Of a stretch of DNA of 64,000 nt, positions 1-12,002 are shown in pieces. Within the stretch, counting starts at the first letter, position 1; every line of letters begins with the position of its first letter. Made by a program: the position numbers and the translations under genes. The notes beneath the pieces are model-generated. The model did no database searches. It worked only from the letters and a program-made list of their open reading frames with translations, and was not told the DNA's origin. Source of the DNA: Rosa chinensis (lineage: Eukaryota > Streptophyta > Magnoliopsida > Rosales > Rosaceae); NCBI RefSeq assembly GCF_002994745.2, contig NC_037090.1, positions 16,790,001 through 16,854,000 on the forward strand, written 5' to 3'.

Positions 1-19
1 TACCGGAAATAAGAAGAAC

Positions 20-305
20 ACAACTCTTTATACAACAAGCTATATTTTTCATTTTAACGTCAAAAAGCTCAATTACAAACATAACAAACTCCTACTTAAA
101 TAGCATAAGAGTCTAATCAAAATTAAGAAAATTAATAAATGAAAAAAATAACAAAAGAATAATAAATCTATCCAATTAATAATAAAAATTAATACCGCTA
201 AATCTATGCTCGCAATTATAAATAAAGATATGAGAAAGAAATTAGCATTCATTTGCTGTGAAGTTTATTGTTGCCTTAACTTCGGCTGTGATATTAAAGT
301 TATTT
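20..305 (+). repeat. Single diverged copy of the 318-bp tandem monomer
   Basis: This stretch matches, base for base over long runs, the monomer tandemly arrayed at 20874-23187 and 30301-30607. Shared landmarks are the block around 'gctatatttttcatttta', the poly-A-rich middle, and 'tttattgttgccttaactt' near the end. Here only one copy is present and its ends are diverged. It marks the left edge of the A copy of a segmental duplication whose B copy starts near 20.85 kb. No coding potential is visible. Confidence 0.8.
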
Positions 306-390
306 CTGATTTTATTAAATCCATTACGTGTTTTTCTTGCTTGGATGACGTGTATTCAAATTGGTTGAGTCAATTAGTTAATTGCTAAGT

Positions 391-946
391 TGAGATTTAC
401 CTAGTGGAGGTAGGTATAACTAAGTTGACTATATTAAGATCTACCCAGATGGTGATGGTCGTATAAAATATCAAGGTAGGTCAATGTTTACTAACTATAT
501 TAAGATCTACCTAGTGGAGGTAAGTTACAAGCATCCCCGGTTCCATTTATGATTTTCGAAAGAATATGGTTTAAGACTTGCCACAAAATTGAATTATATC
601 ATAAACCTTGTGAGATTGCCTTGCACACCACGGCTTCAATTTACCACTGAGCGAGATAGCCTTATCATGATGAAAGTTTTCTAGTTATAGGACAAAATTG
701 ACAACACTTGGTAATAGACTTGGAGTAATGCCTTAAAGAAAAGGAAACACCATAAAAATAAACATGAGTGGAATTGAAACGAGTAGTGGTAAGACTGGCA
801 ACAAAAATGAAGTCTATCATAGACCTTGTTAAATAGCCTTGCACACCATGTCGAAAATTCTGTATTCATCTGTTTATCTAATTATATAGCTCTAGTATGT
901 AAATATATGACATCATGTTGTAGTCAATTTTAATAAAAATAGTTAC
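391..946. repeat. Duplicated spacer (A copy)
   Basis: Bases about 545-946 align with 30608-31010, sharing for example the 'agccttatcatgatgaaagt' block. The 391-544 part contains two short direct repeats built on 'attaagatctacc' and 'tagtggaggta'. No gene is seen. It is non-coding sequence in the A copy of the duplication. Confidence 0.7.
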
Positions 947-2537
947 TGACGCGCCTGAAAGCAAGCGCATAATTTAACCCTGAAATGTCGTTAGTAGTAT
1001 AAGTAAGTAGGGATCGTTCTATCCGGGGATTGAGGGTACACCTGTAATTGTGAAACAAATAAAGAAAAGTATTATTTACAAAAATAAAATAAAGAATAAA
1101 TATATACAAGTGAACAAAAATAAGGGGGGGTTTTAAGATTTATAGAATTGAAAATTAAAATAAATAAAATATAAAAACACATGTACAAGGGTGGATCGCA
1201 AGGAACAAAGATCAAAACCACATCCATATGCAAGAAATCCAATTACAATTCCTATAGTTGATTTTAAATGTCATGAGAGAGGAGTTGATCATGTGAAACA
1301 TTCGAAAGCAAATGATTTCCCATATTTTACTTTTCAATGCTAATTAACCTAAGCGAAAGCACCTAGATTAATCCTATCAAACATGCAATCAAGCCCTAGA
1401 AAGCTAGTCAATCATGACATGTTCAACGCATTAGACATAGAGAAAGGCTATCAACTCAAGTGTACAACTTAGTATGGAAAAGTCCACCTAATTGCAATCC
1501 TCTTTAATTAAATTCGGTCTTTGCACAAAACCTTTACTACTTTGATTCAAGTTTACACAAAACAAAAAGTCGATTTCATGTTCTTAAACCTAGCACCAAT
1601 TATATCAAAACCCTAAGTGTTTGCAACCACATAAGATTAAAATACAAAAGTTTTCTATCATGCAAATTTAATTAAACAAACCCACATAAGCAACATAAAA
1701 ATCAACATATAGAAATCACAACTTTATCTCAAAACATATAAACGGGCTTTAAACTTTGCCCTTAACATTATTTGTTAACTAGAATTCATAGTTCTACAAA
1801 TCTAAACAAAGAAAACCAAAAGAAATTACAAGGAAAAAGATAGAATTACACCATGAAAGGAGTGGATGATGAAGAGCTTGAGACGTTGATCTTGAATCTT
1901 TAAAGCAAGACTTCACTATCACGGCACAAGGTGGATGATGACGGCTAGGAGGCTTCATGGCTTCTTCTTCTCTTCTTCTCTTTGCTTAAAAATGCAGAAA
2001 CTTAAAACTAGAGAATGGAGAGAAAAATGGAAAGGAAATGGAGAGACAAAGAAGATGAGATGGATGAAGGAAAATGTATTTTGAGAGTGAGAGGAGAAGT
2101 GTATTTATAGCCCAAAAAATGATGAATGGAGGGTGGAGATGAACATAAATGAAGGGCTAGATATGTTAGACAAATTTGTAAAAAATATCTTCCCACTTGT
2201 TTATCACTTGTTCAACTTGAATTGATTTTCCTCCTCAAGATTTTCCACTTGCTTGCAACTTTGATTTTCCTCCTCAAGATTTTCCACTTGCTTGGAGGTC
2301 CTAAAAATAGAAACTAATAAGAAAAATAGAAACTTTCCTAAAATGAAAAATGGCAACTACCGAAAATGGAAACTTACTAAAAATGATAAATAGAAACTAT
2401 AAAAATAGAAACTTTCTACAAATAGGAACTTTCCCAATCAAAGAATGAAAACTTTCCTAAACAGGGTTTTAATAAGGAAATAACGCAAGAAATGTAGGGA
2501 AAAGCAAGTAAAACGTCGCATTAAAATGCTCCTATCA
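947..2537 (-). mobile_element. Solo LTR, 1.6 kb
   Basis: The element starts TGAC and ends ATCA, giving TG...CA termini, and is flanked by a perfect 5-bp duplication GTTAC at 942-946 and 2538-2542. The paralogous B copy near 31010 lacks the 1.6-kb insert and runs directly from the left-flank to the right-flank sequence, so an empty site exists within the same window. There is no internal domain, primer site or second LTR, so it is read as a solo LTR left by LTR-LTR recombination. Its orientation (minus) rests on similarity of its ends to the LTR at 14714-17380. The lineage is not identifiable without its internal region. Confidence 0.82.
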
Positions 2538-2542
2538 GTTAC

Positions 2543-3858
2543 TTAACAATCTCTTACTATGTTGCTTGAATCTAGTATTAGTAATAATGAGGTTTTTCGA
2601 TCCAAGTCCTTTTTGTTATATAAAATATGGATGTAGTCTGCACATCTTTTCTTGTTAATTGAGGTCCATTTGATTTTTAATAGTCCATTTTACCCTTAGA
2701 ACACAATAAGGTAAATAATTTCAAATTCGCTAATTAAATCACAGTTTTAGCTCAATTTTAAATTTCAAATTCAAATTCCAAAATTTAAAATTCATCGATG
2801 AATAATTTTTAGATATATAAGATTAAATGCATTCCTATTAAATATGTAAGATGTAGGTATCGAATACTTATATACCTATATTATAGGATGAAAACCTTTA
2901 GAACAAAAATTTAAACATTATTACTTCAATTGTTTCTATATAATAGTTATTTAAAGTTGTATAATAGAGATTTGACCTACCTAGACATACGAAGCAGGAA
3001 AAGAAACATAGAATATATTACCAATCTAATCAAAAGGTACAAATATGTACATAAAAACCTATACCTTATTAAAAGATAAAGGTATGAAAGAGAAAGTGAG
3101 AGATAATGAGAGATCCTTAGATATAGAGATATAGAGAAACTTGAAAATTTTAAACTTGTGAAATCTTACCTATAAATGAGGTATGTAAATGTGAAATAAA
3201 AATGTCTGATCAAATTCTATGGCAAGTTATAGGTCCATAATCTATTCTATATCAAACGTAAACAAAAACTTCTTACGAAGTTTATGATAAATGTAGTTGC
3301 GAATTAAAGAAATCACGTTAGTAAGACCTAAAAACAAATTAAGAAGGGAGAAACCACACAAAAACTACATATATGAGAGAAAAAGAAATAAACAAAAAAA
3401 AATCAGAAGTATATATGTGTTGGAAAGAAGAAATGCATGGAAGAAGGAGAGGAAAAAAGAGATGATCATTCGGTAGAAAAGAAGAAGAAGAATAAGAAGA
3501 TGAAGAAGGATCGTAGAAGGAGATATATATTGAATAGCAATGAAAAATCATGTCTTAATATATAAAGATTCCTCTTTTGAATTCAATCAAGGATCTATTA
3601 TTGTTAATTAAAGTCAACATATCAAATTTGATAATTTTACATTAACAAGATTGCAATAATTTAGGATTATAATTAATATATTGATTTTTATTGTTTATTG
3701 TAGAATATATTAAATAAGGATATGTTAGGAATGGAAAATTTAGATGTTGAATCAGTAAGATAGAATAGGAAACAAATCCAATATGGCATGTGAGTCATAG
3801 GATTGCGATTAATAAAAAAAATTCATCTGAACTACACCCAATATGTGGTGTGAGTTTT
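2543..3858. other. AT-rich intergenic spacer, no gene seen
   Basis: The sequence is AT-rich with short purine runs (GA-rich around 3340-3500). The first roughly 60 bases continue the A/B duplication. No conserved protein motif, RNA gene or bounded repeat was recognised on either strand. Confidence 0.6.
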
Positions 3859-4415
3859 AGACTTAAATCAAATTAACTCTTATCGATAGATATTCTGTCC
3901 CTACACACATTGTTGTGTGATACGTGCTTAGCTGAAAATTCGTAAGTACTAAGATCTCAAAAACACTTATGTCGACGACAACACCGTCGCTAAAAGTATC
4001 AAAAACAATAAGTGCTTGTAACCGACGAACAAACAGAAACATTTGGCTTTCCTTATCCTCTCTTGGCGGGATGTGAATGTACATTTCCTCATGGATATAC
4101 CTGTCACTGTAAGCCTTCAAAACCCACCTCTCCCACCCAAACAGTTCCACACCAAAAGACTTCAACTTGCTCATAAAGCAACACGCCAAGCTCAAAAACG
4201 ACCATGCAATCCTCTCAACCTATACCCACATGGAGTCTCTAGGATTGGCGCCGGATAACTCCTCTCTCCCTCTCGTTCTCAAAGCCTGTGCGCGGCTGAG
4301 CGCCGTCGAGAGAGGGAAGGGGATACATTCGAGTATTTGGAACTCGGGTTTGGATAAAGATGTGAGGATTGGGACTGCCCTTGTTGATTTCTACCGCAAA
4401 AATGGGCTCATTGAG
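3859..4415 (+). pseudogene. 5' fragment of a PPR gene (duplicate of 43.4-43.96 kb)
   Basis: Bases 3880-4415 repeat the upstream region and first codons of the intact PPR gene at 43615. The ATG equivalent is at 4092 (MD-PVTVSLQNPPLPPK) and similarity continues to the residues matching DFYCKSGLID of the intact protein. Relative to the intact gene, a 14-bp block is missing just after the codons for FHTK (around 4153). That shifts the frame, so the later part is readable only in another frame. Similarity stops abruptly at about 4415, where unrelated sequence (an ankyrin-type fragment) begins. It is a truncated, frameshifted duplicate with no PPR function expected. Confidence 0.9.
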
Positions 4416-4495
4416 ATTTAAGAACTTGATACCAATTTGTAGGGTGAATTGTCTTTCCATTCATTATTTGACTTTTCTGCAAATGATGTATGCAG

Positions 4496-4803
4496 GATAC
4501 ACTGAGCTAGTTCAACTTCTAGTTAACAGTGCTAATGACACCGAGCGTGTAAAGAGAATGCTAGAAGTAGTTGACGCAGAAGGTGATACTGTGAGTATAA
4601 TTAATCACACCCTTCTTCTGTTTTACTAAGAATTTCTATTGGTGAAAAAACATTTCTTGAATATCCCAAGAACTGTATTCGAAGTGGTGATGTAGCCTTT
4701 CTTTTCTATTCCACAGCCTCTGCATCATGCAGCCAGAGGTGAGCATGCTGATATTATAAGATTGTTGCTGGCTTCTGGAGCTTCTCCTGCAAAGGCAAAC
4801 CTG
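4496..4803 (+). pseudogene. Ankyrin-repeat protein fragment, two exons
   Basis: Two exon-like blocks with good splice signals are seen. The first is 4496-4590, after TGCAG and before GTGAGT, encoding GYTELVQLLVNSANDTERVK and more. The second is 4717-4803, after CCACAG, encoding PLHHAARGEHADIIRLLLAS followed by GASPAKANL. The PLHHAA...G...IIRLLLASGA pattern is the ankyrin-repeat consensus. The second block stops at the LTR element inserted at 4804. On its far side (12755) the same frame resumes as YGKVH and meets a stop at 12770-12772. No start or further exons were found, so this is a fragment, and it directly abuts the PPR fragment. Confidence 0.75.
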
Positions 4804-5482
4804 TGTTGTAAAAAAATATGGTACGGAATTCCCATAAAATTAAAATAAAATAATATGGAAATATCTTGAGAAATAAAAATTGAGATATAAATAAGAAAAT
4901 GAAATAAAGTAAGAAAATAATATAATATATAGGTTTTATATAGGAAAACTTATCGAGTTAAGGTGTGCAAGCGCACTGTCCTAAGAGAAGATTCGTCCCC
5001 TACTGCACAGGGTTGAATGACGAACTTCCCCCAAGATACAACAACTCTTTGAGCTTCGTCATGCAGCTAAGAAGCCTTATTGAACCTTAATCATCCGTGC
5101 ACTCAAAACGGTGTATAAGTAAAGTATGTATATGTATAGTTTGTAAGAATATCTTTAGTAGAGGTACCGGTATTTGGCTAGAGTGGTTGCATTATGGTGG
5201 ATTATACCGTCATGTATACCCTCATTATCCGACAATCTAAACTCCCACACATATGCATGTTTCATGTCTCACCATATGCCTTCCAACCATAGCCACATAC
5301 CCTTATATAGGGCACACTTACCATACCATCAATAGCCTCATTAACCATATAACGGTCAAATAATAATCATATATTTAAAACACAAAACCGTTAAACCATA
5401 AATAGAGAAATAAACACAAAATAAAAATAAACCCCAAAATAAATGAAATATATTTTAATTTTAAATCATAAAATTTCCAACA
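4804..5482 (+). repeat. Left LTR of the 4804-12749 element
   Basis: This copy aligns with 12003-12555 over most of its length, for example the shared 'ggtgtgcaagcgcactgtcc' block near 4961 and 12160. It ends in CCAACA. It is the more complete of the two LTRs. Confidence 0.83.
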
Positions 5483-7285
5483 ATCCCCCACTGATTTAAA
5501 ATTAAAATAAAATCATTTAAAACAAAATAAGTGAGTGTTTTTACTATGCAATCGGCATAGGTACCTTTCGGGTTTGAACCTAGCTTAGTATGATAGTCTC
5601 TATTTGAGGAACCAAAGTGACACAGTCTTGAACTTTGATACCTTTGACCAAACTTCATCATATCACACACACAGTACGGGTAATTAGACAGGTTCGCGTG
5701 TTGGCGCATTTATGGCTGTGGGCGCATCTTGATTCTCATGAGAGTATTAGAGAACAGACCAATTCTCATTGTCGCGGCCTCACGAACAACTCTCACTTAG
5801 GTGAGTTCTCCAAGGGTACGTGTGCTCGGACCCCGCAGGAGTTTGCCCGTCTCGAAACTCATTCAGGGTATCATTGTTTTCCCTTCCTAACGTCACATTT
5901 AATATAGCACTTAATGCCTTAGGGATGCACAAGATAATATCTCTTTTGGATATATCCTTAAAGTTTATGTGTGCTATATTTGAGTCACGCAGTATGGATT
6001 GTTTCTACCACATTGAACTTGCTTCATGGGATCTCCAATCACAGAAGTTGGGTTACCTCCCTAGGTGACTCCCTTATGGGCTTAAGCACCCCTTCAGCAA
6101 TTTTATATATAGTCTCCTCCTCGAGACTATAGGGGCCTCCTCTGCGAGGCATGTTTATATGACTTATATTATATTTATTTTATTTTTCCTTTTTGTTTAT
6201 ATCTTGCTTGTCACTTTAGCTCACAATACCTGCATTTTAATTTATCTGCAAGCTTCAAATAAACCTTCAGCCACAATTCTCACAGGAGTGTTTTCCTCCA
6301 TATGAGAACAAGAAATTTTATGACTCTGCACTGATTATTTAATGATCACGTAAGATAAAATGCTACGAGTGTTACCCCCACATTACCATAGGGCATTTAA
6401 AAATACCATTGAAGTAAATATTAAGTGGTGAACAAAAATATAAACCATAACGCCCACATTTCCTGATATTGAATAAAGCATAACCCCCAGATTACTATGA
6501 TATTAAATGTTCTTCAAGATATGTTTATAAATATTAATGGGAGTTATAACTAGAGCTTACCCCCACATCTCAACGATAGAGGCTCTTCATGAGAGAATTA
6601 TACTCATAAGTCATAACAAAATCAGTTATGTAAAAGTCCGTAATAATAAACATTAAAGAATACTAATGAAATAGTTAAAATTTCAAATAGTAACCCCCAT
6701 TTTTGAAATCAAAAATAACTCCTCAATGATTTATTGAAGCAAAATGAAAACCTTCTCGATCACAATTGAACTTACAAGTTTTTTTTTTTTTGAGCATGCA
6801 TTTTTGTTTATGAACGGTTGCATTTTTTGTACACACAAGCTAACATAGAGTAGCGTATATAAATCTCATCATGTATTTATAAATTAATTTTTAGAGTAGA
6901 AGAAAACGTATCATCACTATTTTCTTTCTCTGCAATCACTCAGAAGCTCAATCAATGTTACAGCTAATAACTCAACTAAATTTTAATAATGAGACAAAAT
7001 TAATAGTATCACCACAATTGGAAGCAGCATTATTTTAGATATGAAAGAAAGATAAATAATCATTAATTATGATATGCAACTCGAATGAAATATATGCTTC
7101 TCCTCGAAACAAAAGGCAAAGGTTATTTGTAACTGACCTGATAACATATAAAGCGCTGTAATAGACTTTAAGGTCAATCGCATTCATAATATAATTAATA
7201 TTTTCAATGGTACGCTGTACGCAAAACAATTACTAGTATGTATGTAAATACAATCGAATAACTCATAAAATCAGTAATCAAGTAC
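5483..7285. other. Internal non-coding region of the LTR element
   Basis: AT-rich sequence with recurring 'acccccaca' patches around 6375-6565. The small open frames show no recognisable domain, splice structure or codon bias. No primer-binding site could be assigned with confidence directly after the LTR. Confidence 0.6.
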
Positions 7286-7290
7286 GTACC

Positions 7291-10178
7291 TGTAATAACC
7301 CGAACTTTTAGGAATAATTATATTGCATTTTTTTTTATGATCTCGACAGTTCATATATCTTAGAAAACATTTTTTTTTTGTGTGAAGATTTTGATAATTC
7401 AAAAAGCTCATCTCATAACTTTCTAACTCATGAGTTTATTACGAAAATTCCTTTTTGAGTGTTGGATCATCTCAACATTTATAATTCATGTAGATGCCTA
7501 GAGATTACACTTCTCTAAATCATTTCAATTCCTAAGCATTTTAATTTGAGTTGATTAGTTTTACTCATTTTGAAATTAAATCTTAGAACCAAATGACAAG
7601 CTTTACATGCATTTTTGAAGAACATAAAAAGAAAGTGATGATGACTTTGTGATATAAGCAGCTTCTAGCAGCTGATCTCATCATCTCTAACACATAAATA
7701 TCTAGCCTAAAAGTTTTTGTTTATTCACTTGGAGCTTAACTACACTCCTATTCACCAAGGGTAAGTAGCTAGCTTAGAAACTAACTTGAGTAAGGTTAGA
7801 GGTTGTTTTGGGTCTATAAAAGAGCACTACTACCTGCTCTAACTTCATCCCATTCTCATTCATATAGGAATTTCACTTAGAAACTCATTGGAAAGGAAGA
7901 AATCTTTAGTTAAAGAAAGTTAGCTTAAGCTCTTAGGTTCTTTAAGTTGTGAAGCTCAATTTTGTGGCTAAGCCTTCAATTACCTGTTGATCACTTCAAA
8001 ATATATTCATGTAAGTATATGAAAACTCTCTTATAGTCTTTTGCCTTAAATTCTGATCAATTTGAAGAACCAAGAATAAAATGGTGTAAAAACGTCACTG
8101 CTGCATAATCAAATTTTTCGTGCATAAAACTTATGTATTTGCTTATGAAAGTTATGCTACCTTAATCTACATGAAAAATGGCTCATTTTGGGATTTTGAA
8201 TCACTGAAAAAGGTTAAGAAACGAAGAAGTTATGGTTAAAAGAAAATTGTTACTTTCCATGTTTTTTCCAGAATCCGGCAACTTTTTCCAGAAACCGGTG
8301 AGTTCATGCATTTTCCGGCTGCCGGAAATACTAAAATTCTGGTCTTACTCTTGTTTTATCTAATCAAGTTCATATAGATGATTTCTAATTGATTTTGTAT
8401 CTTAATTTTACATTTTAAATGATTTTTAAAGCATTAAACAATGAATCTTTCAAAACTTTTCCGGTCGGTTTCACCGGAAAACTCATATGATGTTCATAAC
8501 TTCAAACTATCATATCTCACTCATTTCTTATCCGTTTTCAATGTTCTTTATATCAAAACAAAGCTTATAATCTGAACTTTAAATCTGGAGAGTATCAAGA
8601 GCAGTAGTCAAAACTACAGGACGAATTAATATATGAAATTAAGGTTAAAGTAAAGAGTGACGATTATTGTACTGTTCTGGAAAATCTTCATTTTTGGACT
8701 TGGACACATTGCACATGTTTACATGGACAGTATTATTGAATTCCTTGTAAAAAAACCCTTTGAAATGGTGTACTCATTTGACTAATTCGGACTTGTGATG
8801 GACAATATAACACATCTTGAAGTTTAATGACTCTAATCAGAGAAACATGAACATGGTTGATGAACTTCAATGGATTTGGACATAAGGACTGAAATACTAA
8901 CTATAATATAATTTTGTTTAATTGTTTATAGTTACTTATTTAATGTTTGTGCTTTATTATTACCTATTTTACTTGATTTCAATTATGTATAAGCTTCTTT
9001 TTAATTATGTTGTTTGCTAGTGAATTTACTTATTTGTGATATACAATTATGTTATACATGTCTTCATATGAGATTATTCCTAAGTATATGTATCTATATG
9101 TGTGTGTACATATACATGTATTACGATCTATAATTCATAAAGATTGTATTTTGTGAATTTGATTATCTCTGGAAAATATAATTATGAAGCCGGGTGATTA
9201 CAACAACCCCGTGCTTAAGTGAATTACTGGTAAAACTGTTTTGGTGTTATGAGGAGTTAAGCTGTGGGCCCTAGTCCCTTCAGATAGTGCACTATTATAC
9301 TCTTAGGAAGGGTGCTTACTTTGAGTATACATGCTTTGGTTGTGTCCTTGGTGTGCTGCGGCTTACCCGTACTTTGGGAATAGTACGTCGGTCCCTAGTA
9401 CGTGGATTTATGATTTGATACCAGTCAACCTGGTTGTCCCATGCTTTGGGAATAGTACGTCGGTCCCTAGCATGTGGATTTGTGATTTGTTACCAGTTAA
9501 TCCGAAAATTCACTAAAAAGACTTATGTTATGTTGATCAAATATCTATCTATGATATATTTTGAATATGTGAAGGTGTTAGTGAAATTGATCAAAGATCT
9601 GTCTGCGATATATATTATCAATATGTTATGGTGCTAAGTGAAAAGAGAATCAAGCATGTATTGCTTAAAGTTTATTTCACATGTTAATGATGCATTACTT
9701 GTCGATTCAATAAGGTGATGGTACGATGATATTAGTATTTATTACAAAGTGCATTGACAGAAGACTGCCGATCATTTTTACTTTGTTATTCAACTTGCAT
9801 CATTTTGTAAGGCAAATTAATATAAGATTGTGGTATATGTACTTACTGGGCTTGTGTTGCTCATGATGCTACACCTTCTTGTTTTCAGGTATTGAGTAGA
9901 TGCTTGGGGAAACGGGATGAACCTACTAGATAAAATAATATTTTTCTACTACTATTTCTAGTGAATATCTGTACTGATTCGAATTTTGCTTAACTTTGGT
10001 TTTGTAAATATATTACCGATATTTGTTTTCTAATAAAAGTACTATTCAAACATGTATATAATTTCTTTTACTTCTTGTTGATTTATTCAAGAAGAAAATT
10101 TTATTTGTTTTGACTCACGTCACAAATTCACGAGCCATATTTCAGTACAATATTGGCCTTGGAATTGGGGGCGTGACA
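7291..10178 (+). mobile_element. Long solo LTR, gypsy-type, 2.9 kb
   Basis: It begins TGTAATAACCCGAAC and ends GGGGGCGTGACA, a terminal signature typical of long plant gypsy LTRs. A perfect 5-bp duplication GTACC lies at 7286-7290 and 10179-10183. A two-copy 72-bp minisatellite sits inside, with each copy containing 'gggaatagtacgtcggtccc' (around 9372 and 9444). No internal domain is present. It lies inside the LTR element 4804-12749, so it inserted later. The gypsy assignment rests on LTR ends only. Confidence 0.83.
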
Positions 10179-10183
10179 GTACC

Positions 10184-10496
10184 TCAAGTAACAACGTTTT
10201 ATATATTATAGGCAATATCAATTTCATATAACAGTCAACAAAACATAAGTATAGCCAACCTGATCTCATGACAAATTAATTGTCATTGAAAGCAAATTTA
10301 ATTTGTGAATATGACTTGATGGAAAATAAGCTTATATATATAAACTTAACTGTAACATACACATATATGTACCTGCTTGTTGGCTACTAACATATATGTA
10401 TTTTAATCACGATCTTTTAATTTGCTTATGTATGGGAAAGTGAATTTACATGCCGAATGATATAATTGTAACTACAAAATGATAATATGTAAAAAC
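10184..10496. other. Internal LTR-element sequence between two insertions
   Basis: About 0.3 kb of AT-rich remaining sequence of the 4804-12749 element, between the solo LTR and the LINE derivative. Nothing coding is seen. Confidence 0.55.
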
Positions 10497-10513
10497 ATAT
10501 ATTTCTTTACGAA

Positions 10514-11645
10514 TACTCATAAAGTTCCGAAAAAAGTCGTTTTCTCTCTAGAAAAACCTAGGTTTGATCTTCTCATCATCTCCTTCATGCCTAGTCCGAC
10601 GGCACGTCCTTGGGACGTCGTCGTCGGACGGGCCACAGAGGTCTGGTTGTCCAGTGGTGGTTCCTCATGGAATAGTGGTGGTCACTATAGGGGCTGTACG
10701 TTGACGGTTGCAAGGTTTCCGATTCCGGCCTTGTCAATGTTGCTTGGAAACGTTTGTGAGAGGGATAAGCAGAGGAGGGGTGGGGGAATGCCGGTGGGGC
10801 GGCGAGATCTCACTCATCTTTGGGCATCGACGAAAGGAGATTTGGGGTTGGCTGGGTGGGCGGTTTGGACTGCAGGGGTGCGATCTGTTTTGATTGCAGA
10901 TCGATTTGGCGGTGGCTGGTCGGTGTCGGTCGTTTTAGGCCATCTCAGATCTGCTTTTGGGTGGTCAAGTGATGTCGAGTTTTGGCAGCCAGGGAGTGGG
11001 AGTGACGGGGATGTTGGTAGAGGTGCGACAGTGAGAGCGTTTCCGGCGATGGCTGACTGCGTGCAGGCCTCTAGTTGGGCCTTGTGGTACCTGGGCCTGA
11101 AACTGCTTTTTCGGCCCATTTATTTTGCCTTTAGTTTTATGCTTATTATTTGTTTTTTAGTTTTAAGTGGCTTTATGCTCATAATAATGTCCTACTCTAG
11201 GTTTGTAGGGCGAGGTGGACGCTGTCCTGGTTTGTGCACCTTGAGTGCCGTGTCTGGCCTAGGGAGGTGGCAAGCTTCTTGCATTGTCAAATGGTTGCAA
11301 CCTCCTAGTGGCAGAATGAAGCCAAGTGTCACCGAATTTATTTTTCGGTGGCAACATAGTGGGAAAGTTGGTATTATTAGTTTACTATGGCTCCGTGTGA
11401 GCATTATCTTTCCGGTATGTCGCCAAAATTGTAAAGCAAATGGAGTAGCCAATTGTGCACTCTTTGCTAGTTGGTGCGTGATAGAGTACACATTATTAGT
11501 AGAGACTTCTGATATTATTTCAGAATGTTCCCTTAAGGCTTCTTATTATTTGGGGTTTAGGCTTTATGTCCCCCCCTTGTATTCTATGGTTTCATTAATG
11601 GTTATGGCTTAAGGGCAGCCGTTTGGCCCTACCTCAAAAAAAAAA
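10514..11645 (+). mobile_element. Internally deleted LINE derivative with poly-A tail
   Basis: A perfect 17-bp duplication (10497-10513 and 11646-11662) containing TTTCTTTACGAA flanks it, and it ends in a run of A, the hallmarks of target-primed insertion. It is GC-richer than its surroundings. One open frame covers nearly all of it. The first part looks like a LINE 5' leader. The last part (KANGVANCALFASW, then ETSDII) resembles the end of the RNase H domain of plant L1-type LINEs. ORF1 core, endonuclease and reverse transcriptase are missing, so it must have been mobilised in trans. The long frame (to 11612) is unlikely to be a host protein. Confidence 0.78.
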
Positions 11646-11662
11646 ATATATTTCTTTACGAA

Positions 11663-12002
11663 ACAAAAATTAGTTATGCCATAGAAGTGGTTTAGGATTC
11701 CTTCGTCATGGTAGATGCTAGTGTATGTATATTGCGTCACTAATTCCTCCAGCAACTTTGGCATTTGAGAGATTTTTCCTATCAAGAATTAGTTGATATT
11801 CAACTATTAATTAGTATACATGCAAAGAAAAATGCAATTAGCATATTCAAGGCCAATATAAACTAATAATTGAAAGAAACATATTAAGGTATTCATAAGT
11901 TGAGAAATAAAGAAGAAGCCAAATGTGGGATATTGATTATGACTCCTCGAACTTCATATTGTCTGTCTTTGTCAGAAATTCCGCCCGAATCTTCTCTTAC
12001 AT
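11663..12002. other. Internal 3' end of the LTR element
   Basis: This is non-coding sequence. Its last roughly 90 bases (from about 11914, with 'gatattgattatgactcctc') recur at 12556-12646, showing a duplication across the LTR boundary. Confidence 0.6.

Noticed and set aside
10479..11612. 377-codon open frame as a novel host protein
   Set aside because: It begins outside the LINE insertion with no good ATG and is almost wholly inside a LINE derivative with a 17-bp TSD and poly-A. The matches are to LINE RNase H end, and the frame is probably open because the sequence is GC-rich.
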